Of a stretch of 64,000 nucleotides of DNA, positions 45,728 through 54,550 are shown piece by piece (the stretch's first letter is position 1; every line of letters begins with the position of its first letter). Source of the stretch: Halobacteriovorax marinus SJ (GTDB taxonomy: Bacteria; Bdellovibrionota; Bacteriovoracia; Bacteriovoracales; Bacteriovoracaceae); the NCBI RefSeq assembly GCF_000210915.2, contig NC_016620.1, forward strand, positions 310,001-374,000, given 5' to 3'. A program made the translations under genes and the position numbers. The notes beneath the pieces are model-generated. The model made no database searches. It saw only the letters and a list, made by a program, of their open reading frames with translations, and was not told the DNA's origin.

Positions 45728-47026
45728 ATGAAGAGATTACTTTTTATAGAGCTAAATGAGGTCAATTTCTCATACGTAGAAAAATATATTGCTCTTGGGA
45801 AACTTGAAGGGTTTAAAAAAATTTTAAGTAAATATAGGCTTTCAAAAACTAGTGTTGAGGTGGATTATAGTGCTTGTGAGCCTTGGATTCAGTGGGTGTC
45901 TGCAAGAACAGGGAAGGCGTTCGAGGAGCACAGAGTCTTTCGCTTGGGAGATATTGTCAATACAAGCGAGGTTCAGGTATGGGAAAAGCTCGAGCGCGAT
46001 AGGGGTTTAAGGGTGGGAGCAATTTCTCCAATAAATGGAAGGAACTCTTTAAGAAATCCTCTTTATTTTATTCCAGACCCTTGGACAAAAACCAAAGTAA
46101 GTGGAGGCTTTCTGGACCGAAAGCTTTCAGCTTCAATTGCTCAAATTGTAAATGACAATGCTCATCATCGTGTAGAATTGAGATCTTTATTCTTTCTTTT
46201 CGTTGGTTTTTTAAAGTATTCAAGATTTATAAACTATATAGAATACTTTAAAATTTTATCTTGCCTTAGGTCTAAAAAGTGGAATAAAGCGATGTTTTTG
46301 GACTTACTGTTAGCGGATATGCATATTTGCAAGGTAAAGAAATTGAGACCGGACTTTTCAACGTTATTTTTGAATTCAGCTGCACATATTCAACATCACT
46401 ATTTATTCTCATCAGAGGTCTATGAAGGGAAAAATTATAATCCTGAGTGGTATGTACCAAGAGGGAAAGATCCGCTCTTAGATGTTTATAAGTTGTATGA
46501 GAGAATTATTTGTCAAACTTTGAGAGAATTAGAAAAAGGGGGGGATCTGATGCTTGCAACTGGGTTGCATCAGGATCCATGCTGTGAAAATATTTTTTAT
46601 TATAGACTTAAGGATTATGAGTCTTTCTTTGAAGAGGTTAAGGTAGATTTCTTGCGTATTGAAGCAAGAATGTCGCGTGATTTTCTGATGGTATTTAAAG
46701 ATTCCGCAAGGGCATTGGACGCTGAAAGAGCTATATCATCATTAGTTGCAAGCGCTTCGGGAGACCAAGTCTTCTCTGTTGACAATAGGGGAGATAGTTT
46801 ATTCGTCACACTTGTATATGGAAAAGAGATTGTAGAGAATTTTAAAATTCATAACGATGAGAGTACTGTCTATAACTTTGAAAAATACTGTAGTTTTGTT
46901 GCGATTAAAAATGGCATTCATAATTCAGAGGGCTACTTTTTGGATACCACTTGTCAGGGAGGGGACTGCAGCGATTCCTTTCCGCTTGAACACGTATCAG
47001 AAAAAATACTTAACTACTTTTCTTAA
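45728..47026 (+). CDS. Alkaline-phosphatase-fold protein of the polysaccharide locus
   Basis: This 432-residue protein has features of the alkaline phosphatase superfamily rather than of glycosyltransferases. LLFIELNEVNF at the start places an acidic residue and Asn at the metal site. ACEPWIQWVSARTG resembles the nucleophile region. Further down are SAAHIQHHYLF and ATGLHQDP, candidate His metal ligands. Similar proteins occur in O-antigen loci with no proven role; phosphate or phospho-alcohol transfer or removal is possible. A good GGTGGGGA Shine-Dalgarno precedes the ATG. It is followed 9 bases later by a GT4 gene. Confidence 0.6.
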   Translation: MKRLLFIELNEVNFSYVEKYIALGKLEGFKKILSKYRLSKTSVEVDYSACEPWIQWVSARTGKAFEEHRVFRLGDIVNTSEVQVWEKLERDRGLRVGAISPINGRNSLRNPLYFIPDPWTKTKVSGGFLDRKLSASIAQIVNDNAHHRVELRSLFFLFVGFLKYSRFINYIEYFKILSCLRSKKWNKAMFLDLLLADMHICKVKKLRPDFSTLFLNSAAHIQHHYLFSSEVYEGKNYNPEWYVPRGKDPLLDVYKLYERIICQTLRELEKGGDLMLATGLHQDPCCENIFYYRLKDYESFFEEVKVDFLRIEARMSRDFLMVFKDSARALDAERAISSLVASASGDQVFSVDNRGDSLFVTLVYGKEIVENFKIHNDESTVYNFEKYCSFVAIKNGIHNSEGYFLDTTCQGGDCSDSFPLEHVSEKILNYFS

Positions 47027-47035
47027 TAGGCAGTT

Positions 47036-48166
47036 ATGAAAAAAATACTTTTCTTTGTTAATCCTCTAGCATTTTTTATCTCTCATCGGCTGCCAATAGC
47101 AAGAAAGGCTATTGAGCTCGGTTATGAGGTTCATGTTGCTTCAGGAACTACTGAAGGAAAAGACTTATTGTTAGAGGAAGGAATAGGTTTTCACTATATT
47201 CCTCTTTCCAGAAGTGGTATGCATATGCTTGAAGAGCTTAAATCTATATTTAGCATTTTTAGGCTCTATAAGAGATTATCCCCTGATATTGTTCATCATG
47301 TAACGATTAAGCCAATATTGTATGGAACTCTTGCTGCCAGAATGAATCGTATTCCTCTTATTGTTAATGCATTCACAGGTCTTGGCTATATCTTCACGCA
47401 AAAAGGATTTATATCATATGTTAGAAGATTAATCGTTATTGGGCTTTATAAACTTATACTTAAGAAAGATGGAATACTGAGTATCTTTCAGAATATGGAT
47501 GACATGAGGTATATGTCTAGTTTGAATATTATTAAGAAGAAGAATTCATTTCTAATTAGAGGTTCAGGCGTTGATCTTGAGAAATTTTCTTATGTTGAAG
47601 AAGACAATAATGGCCCGTGTAGGGTTATTTTAGCATCAAGGCTTTTACGAGATAAAGGAGTTTTAGAGTTTGTTGAAGCTGCTTTATTGCTTAAAAACAA
47701 GAGGGCTGATGTTCGTATGATTCTAGTGGGAGAAGTGGATGAAGGAAACCCTTCAGCTATTTCAAGGACTGAGCTTGAATCATGGGTGAAAGAAGGAAGG
47801 GTCGAGTGGTGGGGTTACCGATCGGACATGAATACAGTCTTAGCTTCCGCAAATATAGTTTGCTTACCATCATATAGAGAGGGGTTGCCTAAGGTTTTAA
47901 TTGAAGCTTGCGCCATTGGGAGGGCTATAGTTACTACGGACGTTCCTGGGTGTAGAGAAATTCTTTCTAATAATCATTCTAATGCTTTGCTTGTTGAGTC
48001 TCGGAGGGTGCTCCCGTTACTGGATGCGATTGAGGTATTGGTAGATGACTTTAACTTAAGGGTTAGTATGGGCCTTGCTGGACGTAAGCTTGCTGAGGAA
48101 GAATTTTCTATTTGCAAGGTCGTATCTGAAACAGTGAAAATTTATCAATCATCTAACAGTATTTAA
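47036..48166 (+). CDS. GT4 glycosyltransferase
   Basis: This retaining GT-B enzyme of 376 residues has the acceptor-side start FFVNPLAFFISHRLPIARKA and HHVTIKPILYGTLAARM. The donor-side motifs are ILASRLLRDKGVLEFVEA, and CLPSYREGLPKVLIEACAIGR with the E-x7-E pattern. This matches the PglA/CapM-type group that uses UDP-HexNAc or related donors. It forms a two-gene unit with the AlkP-like gene and converges with the dioxygenase gene (4-base overlap). Confidence 0.92.
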   Translation: MKKILFFVNPLAFFISHRLPIARKAIELGYEVHVASGTTEGKDLLLEEGIGFHYIPLSRSGMHMLEELKSIFSIFRLYKRLSPDIVHHVTIKPILYGTLAARMNRIPLIVNAFTGLGYIFTQKGFISYVRRLIVIGLYKLILKKDGILSIFQNMDDMRYMSSLNIIKKKNSFLIRGSGVDLEKFSYVEEDNNGPCRVILASRLLRDKGVLEFVEAALLLKNKRADVRMILVGEVDEGNPSAISRTELESWVKEGRVEWWGYRSDMNTVLASANIVCLPSYREGLPKVLIEACAIGRAIVTTDVPGCREILSNNHSNALLVESRRVLPLLDAIEVLVDDFNLRVSMGLAGRKLAEEEFSICKVVSETVKIYQSSNSI

Positions 48167-48939
48167 GTTAAAGTTATTTTCTTTCTTAGAGTATTTTTAA
48201 TGAAGGCAAGCGTAGGTTCTCTTTGGTACTGCATGTTAAATAAGTCTTCTCTGTAAGACCAGTTTTTTGCTGGGTTCAGTTGTATCATTAGTTGATCTCT
48301 GTGTTCGTTTGCATTTGGAATTCCAGCCTTGTGCATGCAGAGATTTGGTCGTACAAATAAAACTTTAGACTCTTTACCGTCAAATACAAGAGAAGGATTT
48401 TCTTGTAATTGTATGTTTGGTAAATTCTCTCCTCTCATGAATCCGTTACTTGTTAGACAAAGTGTTTCTTTGAGGGAAAGAGCTTGAAAAGGGCCTTTTG
48501 CGCTATTGATTGAACTTGGTAGACAAAGAATTTTTACACTGTTCTCTGTTAGAAGGGTGTCAGTGTGCCAATGATTTGCGTAAAATGATTTGTTCTGTAG
48601 TTTTTCGGGTAGAGAGTAAGTTCTGTAGTATGTTATAAAGTCGATGCTAAAAGGGCTGTTAAAAAAGCCTAAGAGCTCATTTTGGATCTGGCTATCTTTT
48701 AAAATAGATTTAACAAATGCCTTTAATGATTCTTCTTCGATAATTAATTTCGAAGAGTAATTTGAAAGTTTAAATTCTTCTTTTATCTTAAGTTTGTTTA
48801 AATTTATGTTTTCATTATAATGGAGGACAAATCCATTTTTTAGAAGAGGGCTGTTGGATTGATTTGAACTATTTTTAAGAAAATACAGTCGTTCAAGTTT
48901 ACTAACTAGTGTGATGATATAAGAAATTAGTTTATACAT
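48163..48939 (-). CDS. Phytanoyl-CoA dioxygenase-like Fe(II)/2-oxoglutarate oxygenase
   Basis: This protein shows the iron-binding facial triad of the PhyH family: the HxD of HWHTDTL in the middle and the distal His in MHKAGIP, followed by HRDQLMIQL whose Arg would bind 2-oxoglutarate. The ATG at 48939 has AAAAGG before it and is preferred to the in-frame ATG at 48975; the product is 258 residues. It stands alone on the minus strand among glycan genes. It may hydroxylate a sugar or lipid of the polysaccharide; this is inferred from family and position. Confidence 0.72.
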   Translation of the reverse strand: MYKLISYIITLVSKLERLYFLKNSSNQSNSPLLKNGFVLHYNENINLNKLKIKEEFKLSNYSSKLIIEEESLKAFVKSILKDSQIQNELLGFFNSPFSIDFITYYRTYSLPEKLQNKSFYANHWHTDTLLTENSVKILCLPSSINSAKGPFQALSLKETLCLTSNGFMRGENLPNIQLQENPSLVFDGKESKVLFVRPNLCMHKAGIPNANEHRDQLMIQLNPAKNWSYREDLFNMQYQREPTLAFIKNTLRKKITLT

Positions 48940-49021
48940 ATTTAACCTTTTAGTTATAGATAAATGTTTAAACATTGTCGCTGTTGTGTCAAGATTAGAG
49001 AGGCATTCACTCTATAAGGCT

Positions 49022-50206
49022 ATGATGGAGAAGACAAAGTTAAAGTTTTTACTTTTATTTTTTTTACTTTTTATACTGTTAAACATTCTTGTTAATCAGC
49101 CATTTTTGGCAATTTCATATTTTCCTCGAACTGAAAGGTTAATTCTTGAGGGTGGTATACTGTTGGTGCTGTTTTTTGTGGGGGTCTGGGATAGGTCTTA
49201 TACAGAGTTATTGCTAACGGTCTGTGGTTTTGTTTTAATGTTAGCGACTTGCTATATTTATAGTGAAGACCCTTTTAGGTATATAGGATCTGCAAATAAG
49301 TTAGCTTTTGGTCTTCTGTTTTTTTCATTTGTTGGGTCTAGAGTGTGCCTTTTGAAGTGGTTCAGTGGGTTGTGGATTGTTGTCTGGATTGCTATTGGTT
49401 TTTGGACCATTTTTGGGAGCTGGTATTATTTTTTTGATCCTCAACAGTTGCCAGTTGTCAACTTTTCTAGTGTAGATAAATTTGCGAATTATCCGTATAA
49501 AGTCTCTAGGTTTGGTCATTTTATAATTGAAAATAAAGTATTTGGCTTGTTCATTGGTCGGAATACTGGAGTTTTTTTTGAACCAAATCAGCTTGGTTTC
49601 TTTGCGTGGCTAAATTTCTTTTTTGCTGAGTCTGCTTGTAAGAGTAAAAAGTGGAAACTGAGATATCAGCTATTGAGTTTAGTAATAGGTCTGTTGTCAT
49701 TTTCTCTTGCTTTTTATGGAATGGTATTTTTGGCTATCGTCTCTTTTCTTGTGTTGAAGATCAAGAGGAGGGAGCTTAGGGGGTATGTCTTTTTAGTATT
49801 AATCCTTATTGTTCTGCTTTGCCTTAATCTGTATCAATTTGAAGAAACTCTTATCGGATCTGTTGGGAATCGAATCGATCGCTTTCGTGGGGGGGTGTCA
49901 GTATTGAGGGGGAACTCTATTGTTAGTTTCTTTTTAGGAAATGGCTTTAATGCTCCATATTTGTATATGCCATTTTCTTTTTCGAGTGGATATTTCGACT
50001 TACTTGCAATTAAAGGCTTTTTATTCTTCTCTCTTGTTTTTTATTTTATATTGAGAGTCACCTGGGGTGATCTTGGCTTGATGCTTTCTTTGTTTTTATA
50101 TTTTTTAGTAACTAATCCATTTCAATATTTGCTGTTCTATTTTTTGATCGTACTTATACATTGCCTTAAGAGTAGTAAGAATACTTACTTTAAGCAAAAG
50201 TTATAG
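49022..50206 (+). CDS. Wzy-like O-antigen polymerase/ligase family membrane protein
   Basis: This polytopic protein (about ten to twelve helices) is part of the Wzy/WaaL group, with RNTGVFFEPNQLGFFAW, the G-x-F-x-x-P-N motif typical of the family. AAGG just before 49022/49025 supports a start there rather than at the GTG at 48986. It is divergent from the dioxygenase gene. It is one of two candidates for the O-antigen polymerase; the other is at 58.1 kb. Confidence 0.75.
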   Translation: MMEKTKLKFLLLFFLLFILLNILVNQPFLAISYFPRTERLILEGGILLVLFFVGVWDRSYTELLLTVCGFVLMLATCYIYSEDPFRYIGSANKLAFGLLFFSFVGSRVCLLKWFSGLWIVVWIAIGFWTIFGSWYYFFDPQQLPVVNFSSVDKFANYPYKVSRFGHFIIENKVFGLFIGRNTGVFFEPNQLGFFAWLNFFFAESACKSKKWKLRYQLLSLVIGLLSFSLAFYGMVFLAIVSFLVLKIKRRELRGYVFLVLILIVLLCLNLYQFEETLIGSVGNRIDRFRGGVSVLRGNSIVSFFLGNGFNAPYLYMPFSFSSGYFDLLAIKGFLFFSLVFYFILRVTWGDLGLMLSLFLYFLVTNPFQYLLFYFLIVLIHCLKSSKNTYFKQKL

Positions 50207-50289
50207 ACAATATTTTCGTATAAAGTATTTGTCACTCCTGTAGATTCTTGAGATTATATAAATAATTAATAATAGTTAAAGGTTTAGTG

Positions 50290-51567
50290 ATGCGTAAAGT
50301 TTCCGTTATTGGTTTAGGTTATGTTGGTTTCCCCGTGGCTGTTGCTTTTAGTCGTTTTGGGCAAGTTATTGGATTTGATATTAATGAAACTCGGCTTAAA
50401 GAGTTGAGGGCTGGATTTGATAGTACTAAAGAGCTGACGTCTAAAGAGTTAGAAAGTTTAAATATTAAGTATACTTCTGATGTGAATGAGATTTCTGAAG
50501 CAAATTTTCATATTATTGCTGTACCTACTCCTGTAAATAAGGCTAAGCAGCCTGATCTGTCTCCTTTGATATCTGCCTCCAACCTAGTTGGTGGAGTTTT
50601 GAAGGCTGGAGATATTGTCGTTTATGAATCAACGGTTTATCCAGGAGCAACTGAGGAAGACTGTATTCCCGTTCTTGAGAAGGCATCTGGATTAAAAGCT
50701 GGACATGATTTCAAAGTAGGGTATAGCCCTGAGAGGATAAACCCCGGAGATAAGAAGCATACCCTTGAATCTATTGTTAAGGTTGTTTCTGCACAGGATA
50801 GAGACTCATTAAAGGTTCTTTCTGAAATGTATTCCAAAGTAGTAAGTGCAGGTGTTTATGAGGCAAGTTCGATAAAAGTGGCAGAAGCGGCTAAGGTGAT
50901 TGAGAATTCTCAGAGAGATATAAATATTGCATTTGTTAATGAGTTGGCTATTATTTTTGAAAAAATGGGTATTAACACTCTAGATGTTTTAGAGGCTGCA
51001 GGAACAAAATGGAACTTTTTGAACTTTAGGCCTGGCCTTGTCGGTGGCCACTGTATAGGAGTTGATCCTTATTATCTTACTCATAAGGCTGAGCAGCTGG
51101 GGTTACACCCTGAGATAATTCTTTCGGGAAGGAGGATCAATGATAGTGTGGGGAAGTTTGTTGCAGAAAAAGTTGTTAAACAACTTATTCATGCGGGAGT
51201 TCCCATTAAGAATTCTCTTGTGACAATCCTAGGGTTGACCTTTAAGGAGGATTGCCCTGATTTGAGAAATACTAGGGTTGTAGATATTATTGACGAGCTG
51301 AGGGATTATGGAGTGAAGATACAGGTGCATGATCCTGAGTGTTATGTTGATGAAGCTTTTCGGCTTTATAAAACTCCTGTCGTGAGCAAAGAGCAACTTT
51401 CTGAATCTAATGCTCTTATTGTTGCAGTGGCTCACTCTGAATATACAAAGTGGCAGAGACTGGACATTGAAAAGCTTGCTGGGAATAGTGGTATTATTTT
51501 GGACTTAAAAGGTGTTTGGAGGAATAGTACTATTTCTACTTCTTTTGAAAACTATTGGAACTTGTAA
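50290..51567 (+). CDS. tviB: UDP-HexNAc 6-dehydrogenase (TviB/WbpO type)
   Basis: This NAD-dependent dehydrogenase oxidises C6 of UDP-GlcNAc or UDP-GalNAc to the uronic acid. The NAD site is IGLGYVGFPVA at residues 7-17. KVGYSPERINPGD and the active-site cysteine in GGHCIGVDPYYL (about residue 257) define the UDP-sugar dehydrogenase family, and the length of 425 with PERINPG fits the TviB/WbpO branch. ATG at 50290 is preferred over the GTG at 50287, as AAAGG lies 7 bases before it. The stop overlaps the next start (TAATG). Confidence 0.94.
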   Translation: MRKVSVIGLGYVGFPVAVAFSRFGQVIGFDINETRLKELRAGFDSTKELTSKELESLNIKYTSDVNEISEANFHIIAVPTPVNKAKQPDLSPLISASNLVGGVLKAGDIVVYESTVYPGATEEDCIPVLEKASGLKAGHDFKVGYSPERINPGDKKHTLESIVKVVSAQDRDSLKVLSEMYSKVVSAGVYEASSIKVAEAAKVIENSQRDINIAFVNELAIIFEKMGINTLDVLEAAGTKWNFLNFRPGLVGGHCIGVDPYYLTHKAEQLGLHPEIILSGRRINDSVGKFVAEKVVKQLIHAGVPIKNSLVTILGLTFKEDCPDLRNTRVVDIIDELRDYGVKIQVHDPECYVDEAFRLYKTPVVSKEQLSESNALIVAVAHSEYTKWQRLDIEKLAGNSGIILDLKGVWRNSTISTSFENYWNL

Positions 51568-52595
51568 TGAGTGAATTGACAAAAATTTCAAAGCTCTTAA
51601 GTCAGAAAGAGAAAACATGGCTGGTGACGGGCTGCGCTGGATTTATAGGTTCGAATTTGATTGAGTTTTTGCTTTCTTCTGGACAGCGGGTAGTAGGGCT
51701 GGATAATTTTTCAACTGGCCGGAGAGAGAACCTGAGTGATGTTGAGAAAAGTGTTGGGAGTGAAGCCTGGTCTTGTTTCAGCTTTATTGAGGGGGATATT
51801 TTAGATCTTGAGACTTGCAAGAGGGCTGTTGCTGGAGTGGATTATGTTTTGCATCAGGCTGCATTGGGGTCAGTCCCAAGGTCAATCAAGGATCCGTTGA
51901 ATTCTCATAACTCTAATGTTAACGGTCAGTTGAATATGCTTTGGGCTTCAAAGTTATCAGGGGTTAAGAGTTTTGTCTTTGCTTCAAGTAGTTCCGTGTA
52001 TGGTGATCATCCAGCTTTGCCGAAGGTTGAGTCTGAGATTGGAATGCAACTTTCTCCTTATGCTGTGACAAAGCATGTAAATGAGTTGTATGCAAATGTG
52101 TTTTTTAAAAACTATGGATTGAATACTGTAGGGATTAGGTATTTTAATGTTTTTGGTAAAAGGCAGGATCCTAATTCTGTTTATGCTGCAGTAATTCCTC
52201 GGTGGGTGAAGGCAATGTTAAGCGATGAGAAGGTCGTTATTTTTGGTGATGGAGAGACGAGTAGAGACTTTTGTTATATAGATAATGTTGTTCAGATGAA
52301 TATCCTTTCTGCTTTGTCTCAAGAAAAAGCTGTTTTTGGAACAGTCTTTAATTGCGCTTGTCATGATAGAACAACTTTAAATAAACTATTTTTTCTAATA
52401 AAGAGGGAACTAGTTAAGTATGATAGTTCCTTGGCTGATATAGATGTGGGATATGGGGACTTTAGGGATGGGGATATTAGACATTCTCATGCAGATATAT
52501 CTAAAGCAGCCGATCTACTTGGTTATTCTCCTTCTCACATGGTTGAGGAGGGCCTTATAGAGTCTATTGATTGGTACTATAAAAATTTAAAATAG
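51567..52595 (+). CDS. tviC: UDP-HexNAc(A) 4-epimerase (TviC/WbpP type)
   Basis: This SDR epimerase has LVTGCAGFIGSNLIEFLL at the N-terminus, HQAALGSVPRSIKDP and SSSSVYG with SPYAVTKHVNE as the catalytic Tyr/Lys, and RYFNVFGKRQDPNS; the last and the SVPRS motif are typical of WbpP/TviC. The start at 51567 overlaps the tviB stop as TAATG. The length of 342 is normal. It converts the gluco to the galacto form, giving UDP-GalNAcA together with TviB. Confidence 0.93.
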   Translation: MSELTKISKLLSQKEKTWLVTGCAGFIGSNLIEFLLSSGQRVVGLDNFSTGRRENLSDVEKSVGSEAWSCFSFIEGDILDLETCKRAVAGVDYVLHQAALGSVPRSIKDPLNSHNSNVNGQLNMLWASKLSGVKSFVFASSSSVYGDHPALPKVESEIGMQLSPYAVTKHVNELYANVFFKNYGLNTVGIRYFNVFGKRQDPNSVYAAVIPRWVKAMLSDEKVVIFGDGETSRDFCYIDNVVQMNILSALSQEKAVFGTVFNCACHDRTTLNKLFFLIKRELVKYDSSLADIDVGYGDFRDGDIRHSHADISKAADLLGYSPSHMVEEGLIESIDWYYKNLK

Positions 52596-52606
52596 TGAGT
52601 TAGTTG

Positions 52607-54529
52607 ATGTGTGGAATTCTGGGCGTATTTTCTCCAAAGTTTGAAAAGTTTGAATATGAAAAAGCAGTATTTGAGAAAGCTCTAGCTTCTATGTCTCATC
52701 GCGGTCCAGATGGGAGTGGTATAGAGTATTTTAAAAGCGCCATTATGGGTCACAGTAGATTGAAAATTTTAGATTTGTCATCAGCTTCATCTCAGCCAAT
52801 GCTCTCTTTTGATAAGAGGTTTTGCCTAGTGTTTAACGGAGAAATTTATAACTACATTGAGTTAAGAGATGAGTTATGTCGAAAATATAGTGTCAAGTTT
52901 AGGTCAACTGGTGATACTGAAGTTTTACTGCTGGGGTTAATTCATGAAGGAGTACGTTTCTTAGATAAGTGTAATGGTATGTTTGCATTCTCTTTTTATG
53001 ACATTGTAAAGGAAGAGATGATTATTGCTAGGGATCGATTTGGAATTAAGCCCCTTTATTACTCACAAGAGGGGGACATCTTGAAGTTCAGTTCAGAAGT
53101 CCCACCATTGTTAGAAATATTAAAGAAAAGAAAGAGCGTGAATATGAGCGCTGTATCTTCTTACTTATCTTTTCGTTATCCGATTTGTAATGATACGTTC
53201 TTTGAGGGAGTAAGTTCTTTAGCTCCTGGGCATTTTATGCTTATTAATAAAAAAGAAATTAAAATTAAAAAATACTATGAATTTGAAAGTTGTTACTTTT
53301 TACAAGATGAAGATCGTGGAGAAGACTTTTACCTTAACGAAGTATTAAGGCTACTCTCTGACGCTGTCTCCCTTCGGATGAGAAGCGATGTTCCTTATGG
53401 TGCTTTTTTGTCTGGAGGAGTTGATTCCAGTTTAATTGTTGCATTGATGTCTAAGTTATTGAGAGAAAATAAGGGTCGTATTAATACTTATACAATAGGT
53501 TTTCCTGAAGAAGGTTATAATGAGCATAGGGAGGCTAATCTTACGGCATCCAAGTATCAGACAAATCACCATGCCTTACATATGGGGGATGAGGAGTACT
53601 TTAGTATAACGAAGGAGCTTATAAAGAAGAAGGGCTCCCCTTTGTCTGTCCCTAATGAAATTCCACTTTTTATGATGTCTAAAGAGTTGAAAAAAGAGAT
53701 AACTGTTGTTCTTTCAGGAGAAGGTGCAGATGAAATATTTATGGGTTATGGAAGAATTTTTAGAAGCCCGTTAGATTTCAATAGGTATAATAGTGAAGGT
53801 AATGATGGGCTTAAGCAGAGCCTTCTTATGAAATTTAGGAAAGAAGACTTTGAGACTAAAGCGAAGTTTTTTTACGAAAACTATTGTTACATAAAAGCTA
53901 GAGAGAAGAAAAAGATTTTCAACCTTGATAATGTAGATGTTGAATTGATTGAAGAAGAGCTCTTTTCTCAGTTTGAGCCATTCTTTAGGGATAATGGTCT
54001 CTCTTTTGAGAACCAGATTTCATACACTTTTTCTCAGAAGCACCTGCAGGGGTTATTGATGAGGGTGGATAGTTCAACGATGCAGGCTTCTGTTGAGGCA
54101 AGGGTGCCATTTGTTGATCATAGGCTTGTGGAGTTCGTTGCTCAAATTCCATTGAAATATAAATTGAGGTGGATAAGTGATGAGAGTGAGTTAAAGGCTC
54201 AAAATAGGCCTTCATGGGATATTTCTGAAAAGCTCGATCGCCCGAAGCATATTCTTAAAGAATTAGGTAAAGGTCTGGTTGTGGATGAAGTTTTAAATAG
54301 AGTTAAACAAGGGTTCCCTGTTCCTCTTCATAAGTGGCTGGGGGGGGATATGAATGGTTTTGCTAGAGATATTTTACTGAGTGAGTGCTCTGAAAGAATG
54401 GGAGTTTGGGATATGAGTTATCTTAAAAAAAACCTGGATAAATCATCTATAGAGTCAAATCATTCTGAAGGTTTGAAGATTTGGATGATGCTAAATTTTA
54501 ATATCTTCTATGAGAGCTTTTTAGGCTAA
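52607..54529 (+). CDS. asnB: Asparagine synthetase-type amidotransferase (AsnB/WbpS-like)
   Basis: This two-domain amidotransferase has the catalytic N-terminal Cys2 (MCGILGVF), so the ATG at 52607 is required as start. The glutaminase domain shows HRGPDGSG and NGEIYNYIEL. The synthetase domain has the PP-loop FLSGGVDSSLIV and VLSGEGADEIFMGYGR. It has 640 residues. In P. aeruginosa O6 and Francisella, such a gene beside wbpO/wbpP-type genes amidates GalNAcA to GalNAcAN, and that role is inferred here. Confidence 0.93.
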   Translation: MCGILGVFSPKFEKFEYEKAVFEKALASMSHRGPDGSGIEYFKSAIMGHSRLKILDLSSASSQPMLSFDKRFCLVFNGEIYNYIELRDELCRKYSVKFRSTGDTEVLLLGLIHEGVRFLDKCNGMFAFSFYDIVKEEMIIARDRFGIKPLYYSQEGDILKFSSEVPPLLEILKKRKSVNMSAVSSYLSFRYPICNDTFFEGVSSLAPGHFMLINKKEIKIKKYYEFESCYFLQDEDRGEDFYLNEVLRLLSDAVSLRMRSDVPYGAFLSGGVDSSLIVALMSKLLRENKGRINTYTIGFPEEGYNEHREANLTASKYQTNHHALHMGDEEYFSITKELIKKKGSPLSVPNEIPLFMMSKELKKEITVVLSGEGADEIFMGYGRIFRSPLDFNRYNSEGNDGLKQSLLMKFRKEDFETKAKFFYENYCYIKAREKKKIFNLDNVDVELIEEELFSQFEPFFRDNGLSFENQISYTFSQKHLQGLLMRVDSSTMQASVEARVPFVDHRLVEFVAQIPLKYKLRWISDESELKAQNRPSWDISEKLDRPKHILKELGKGLVVDEVLNRVKQGFPVPLHKWLGGDMNGFARDILLSECSERMGVWDMSYLKKNLDKSSIESNHSEGLKIWMMLNFNIFYESFLG

Positions 54530-54550
54530 TGGATAATAAGGAGCTTTTTC

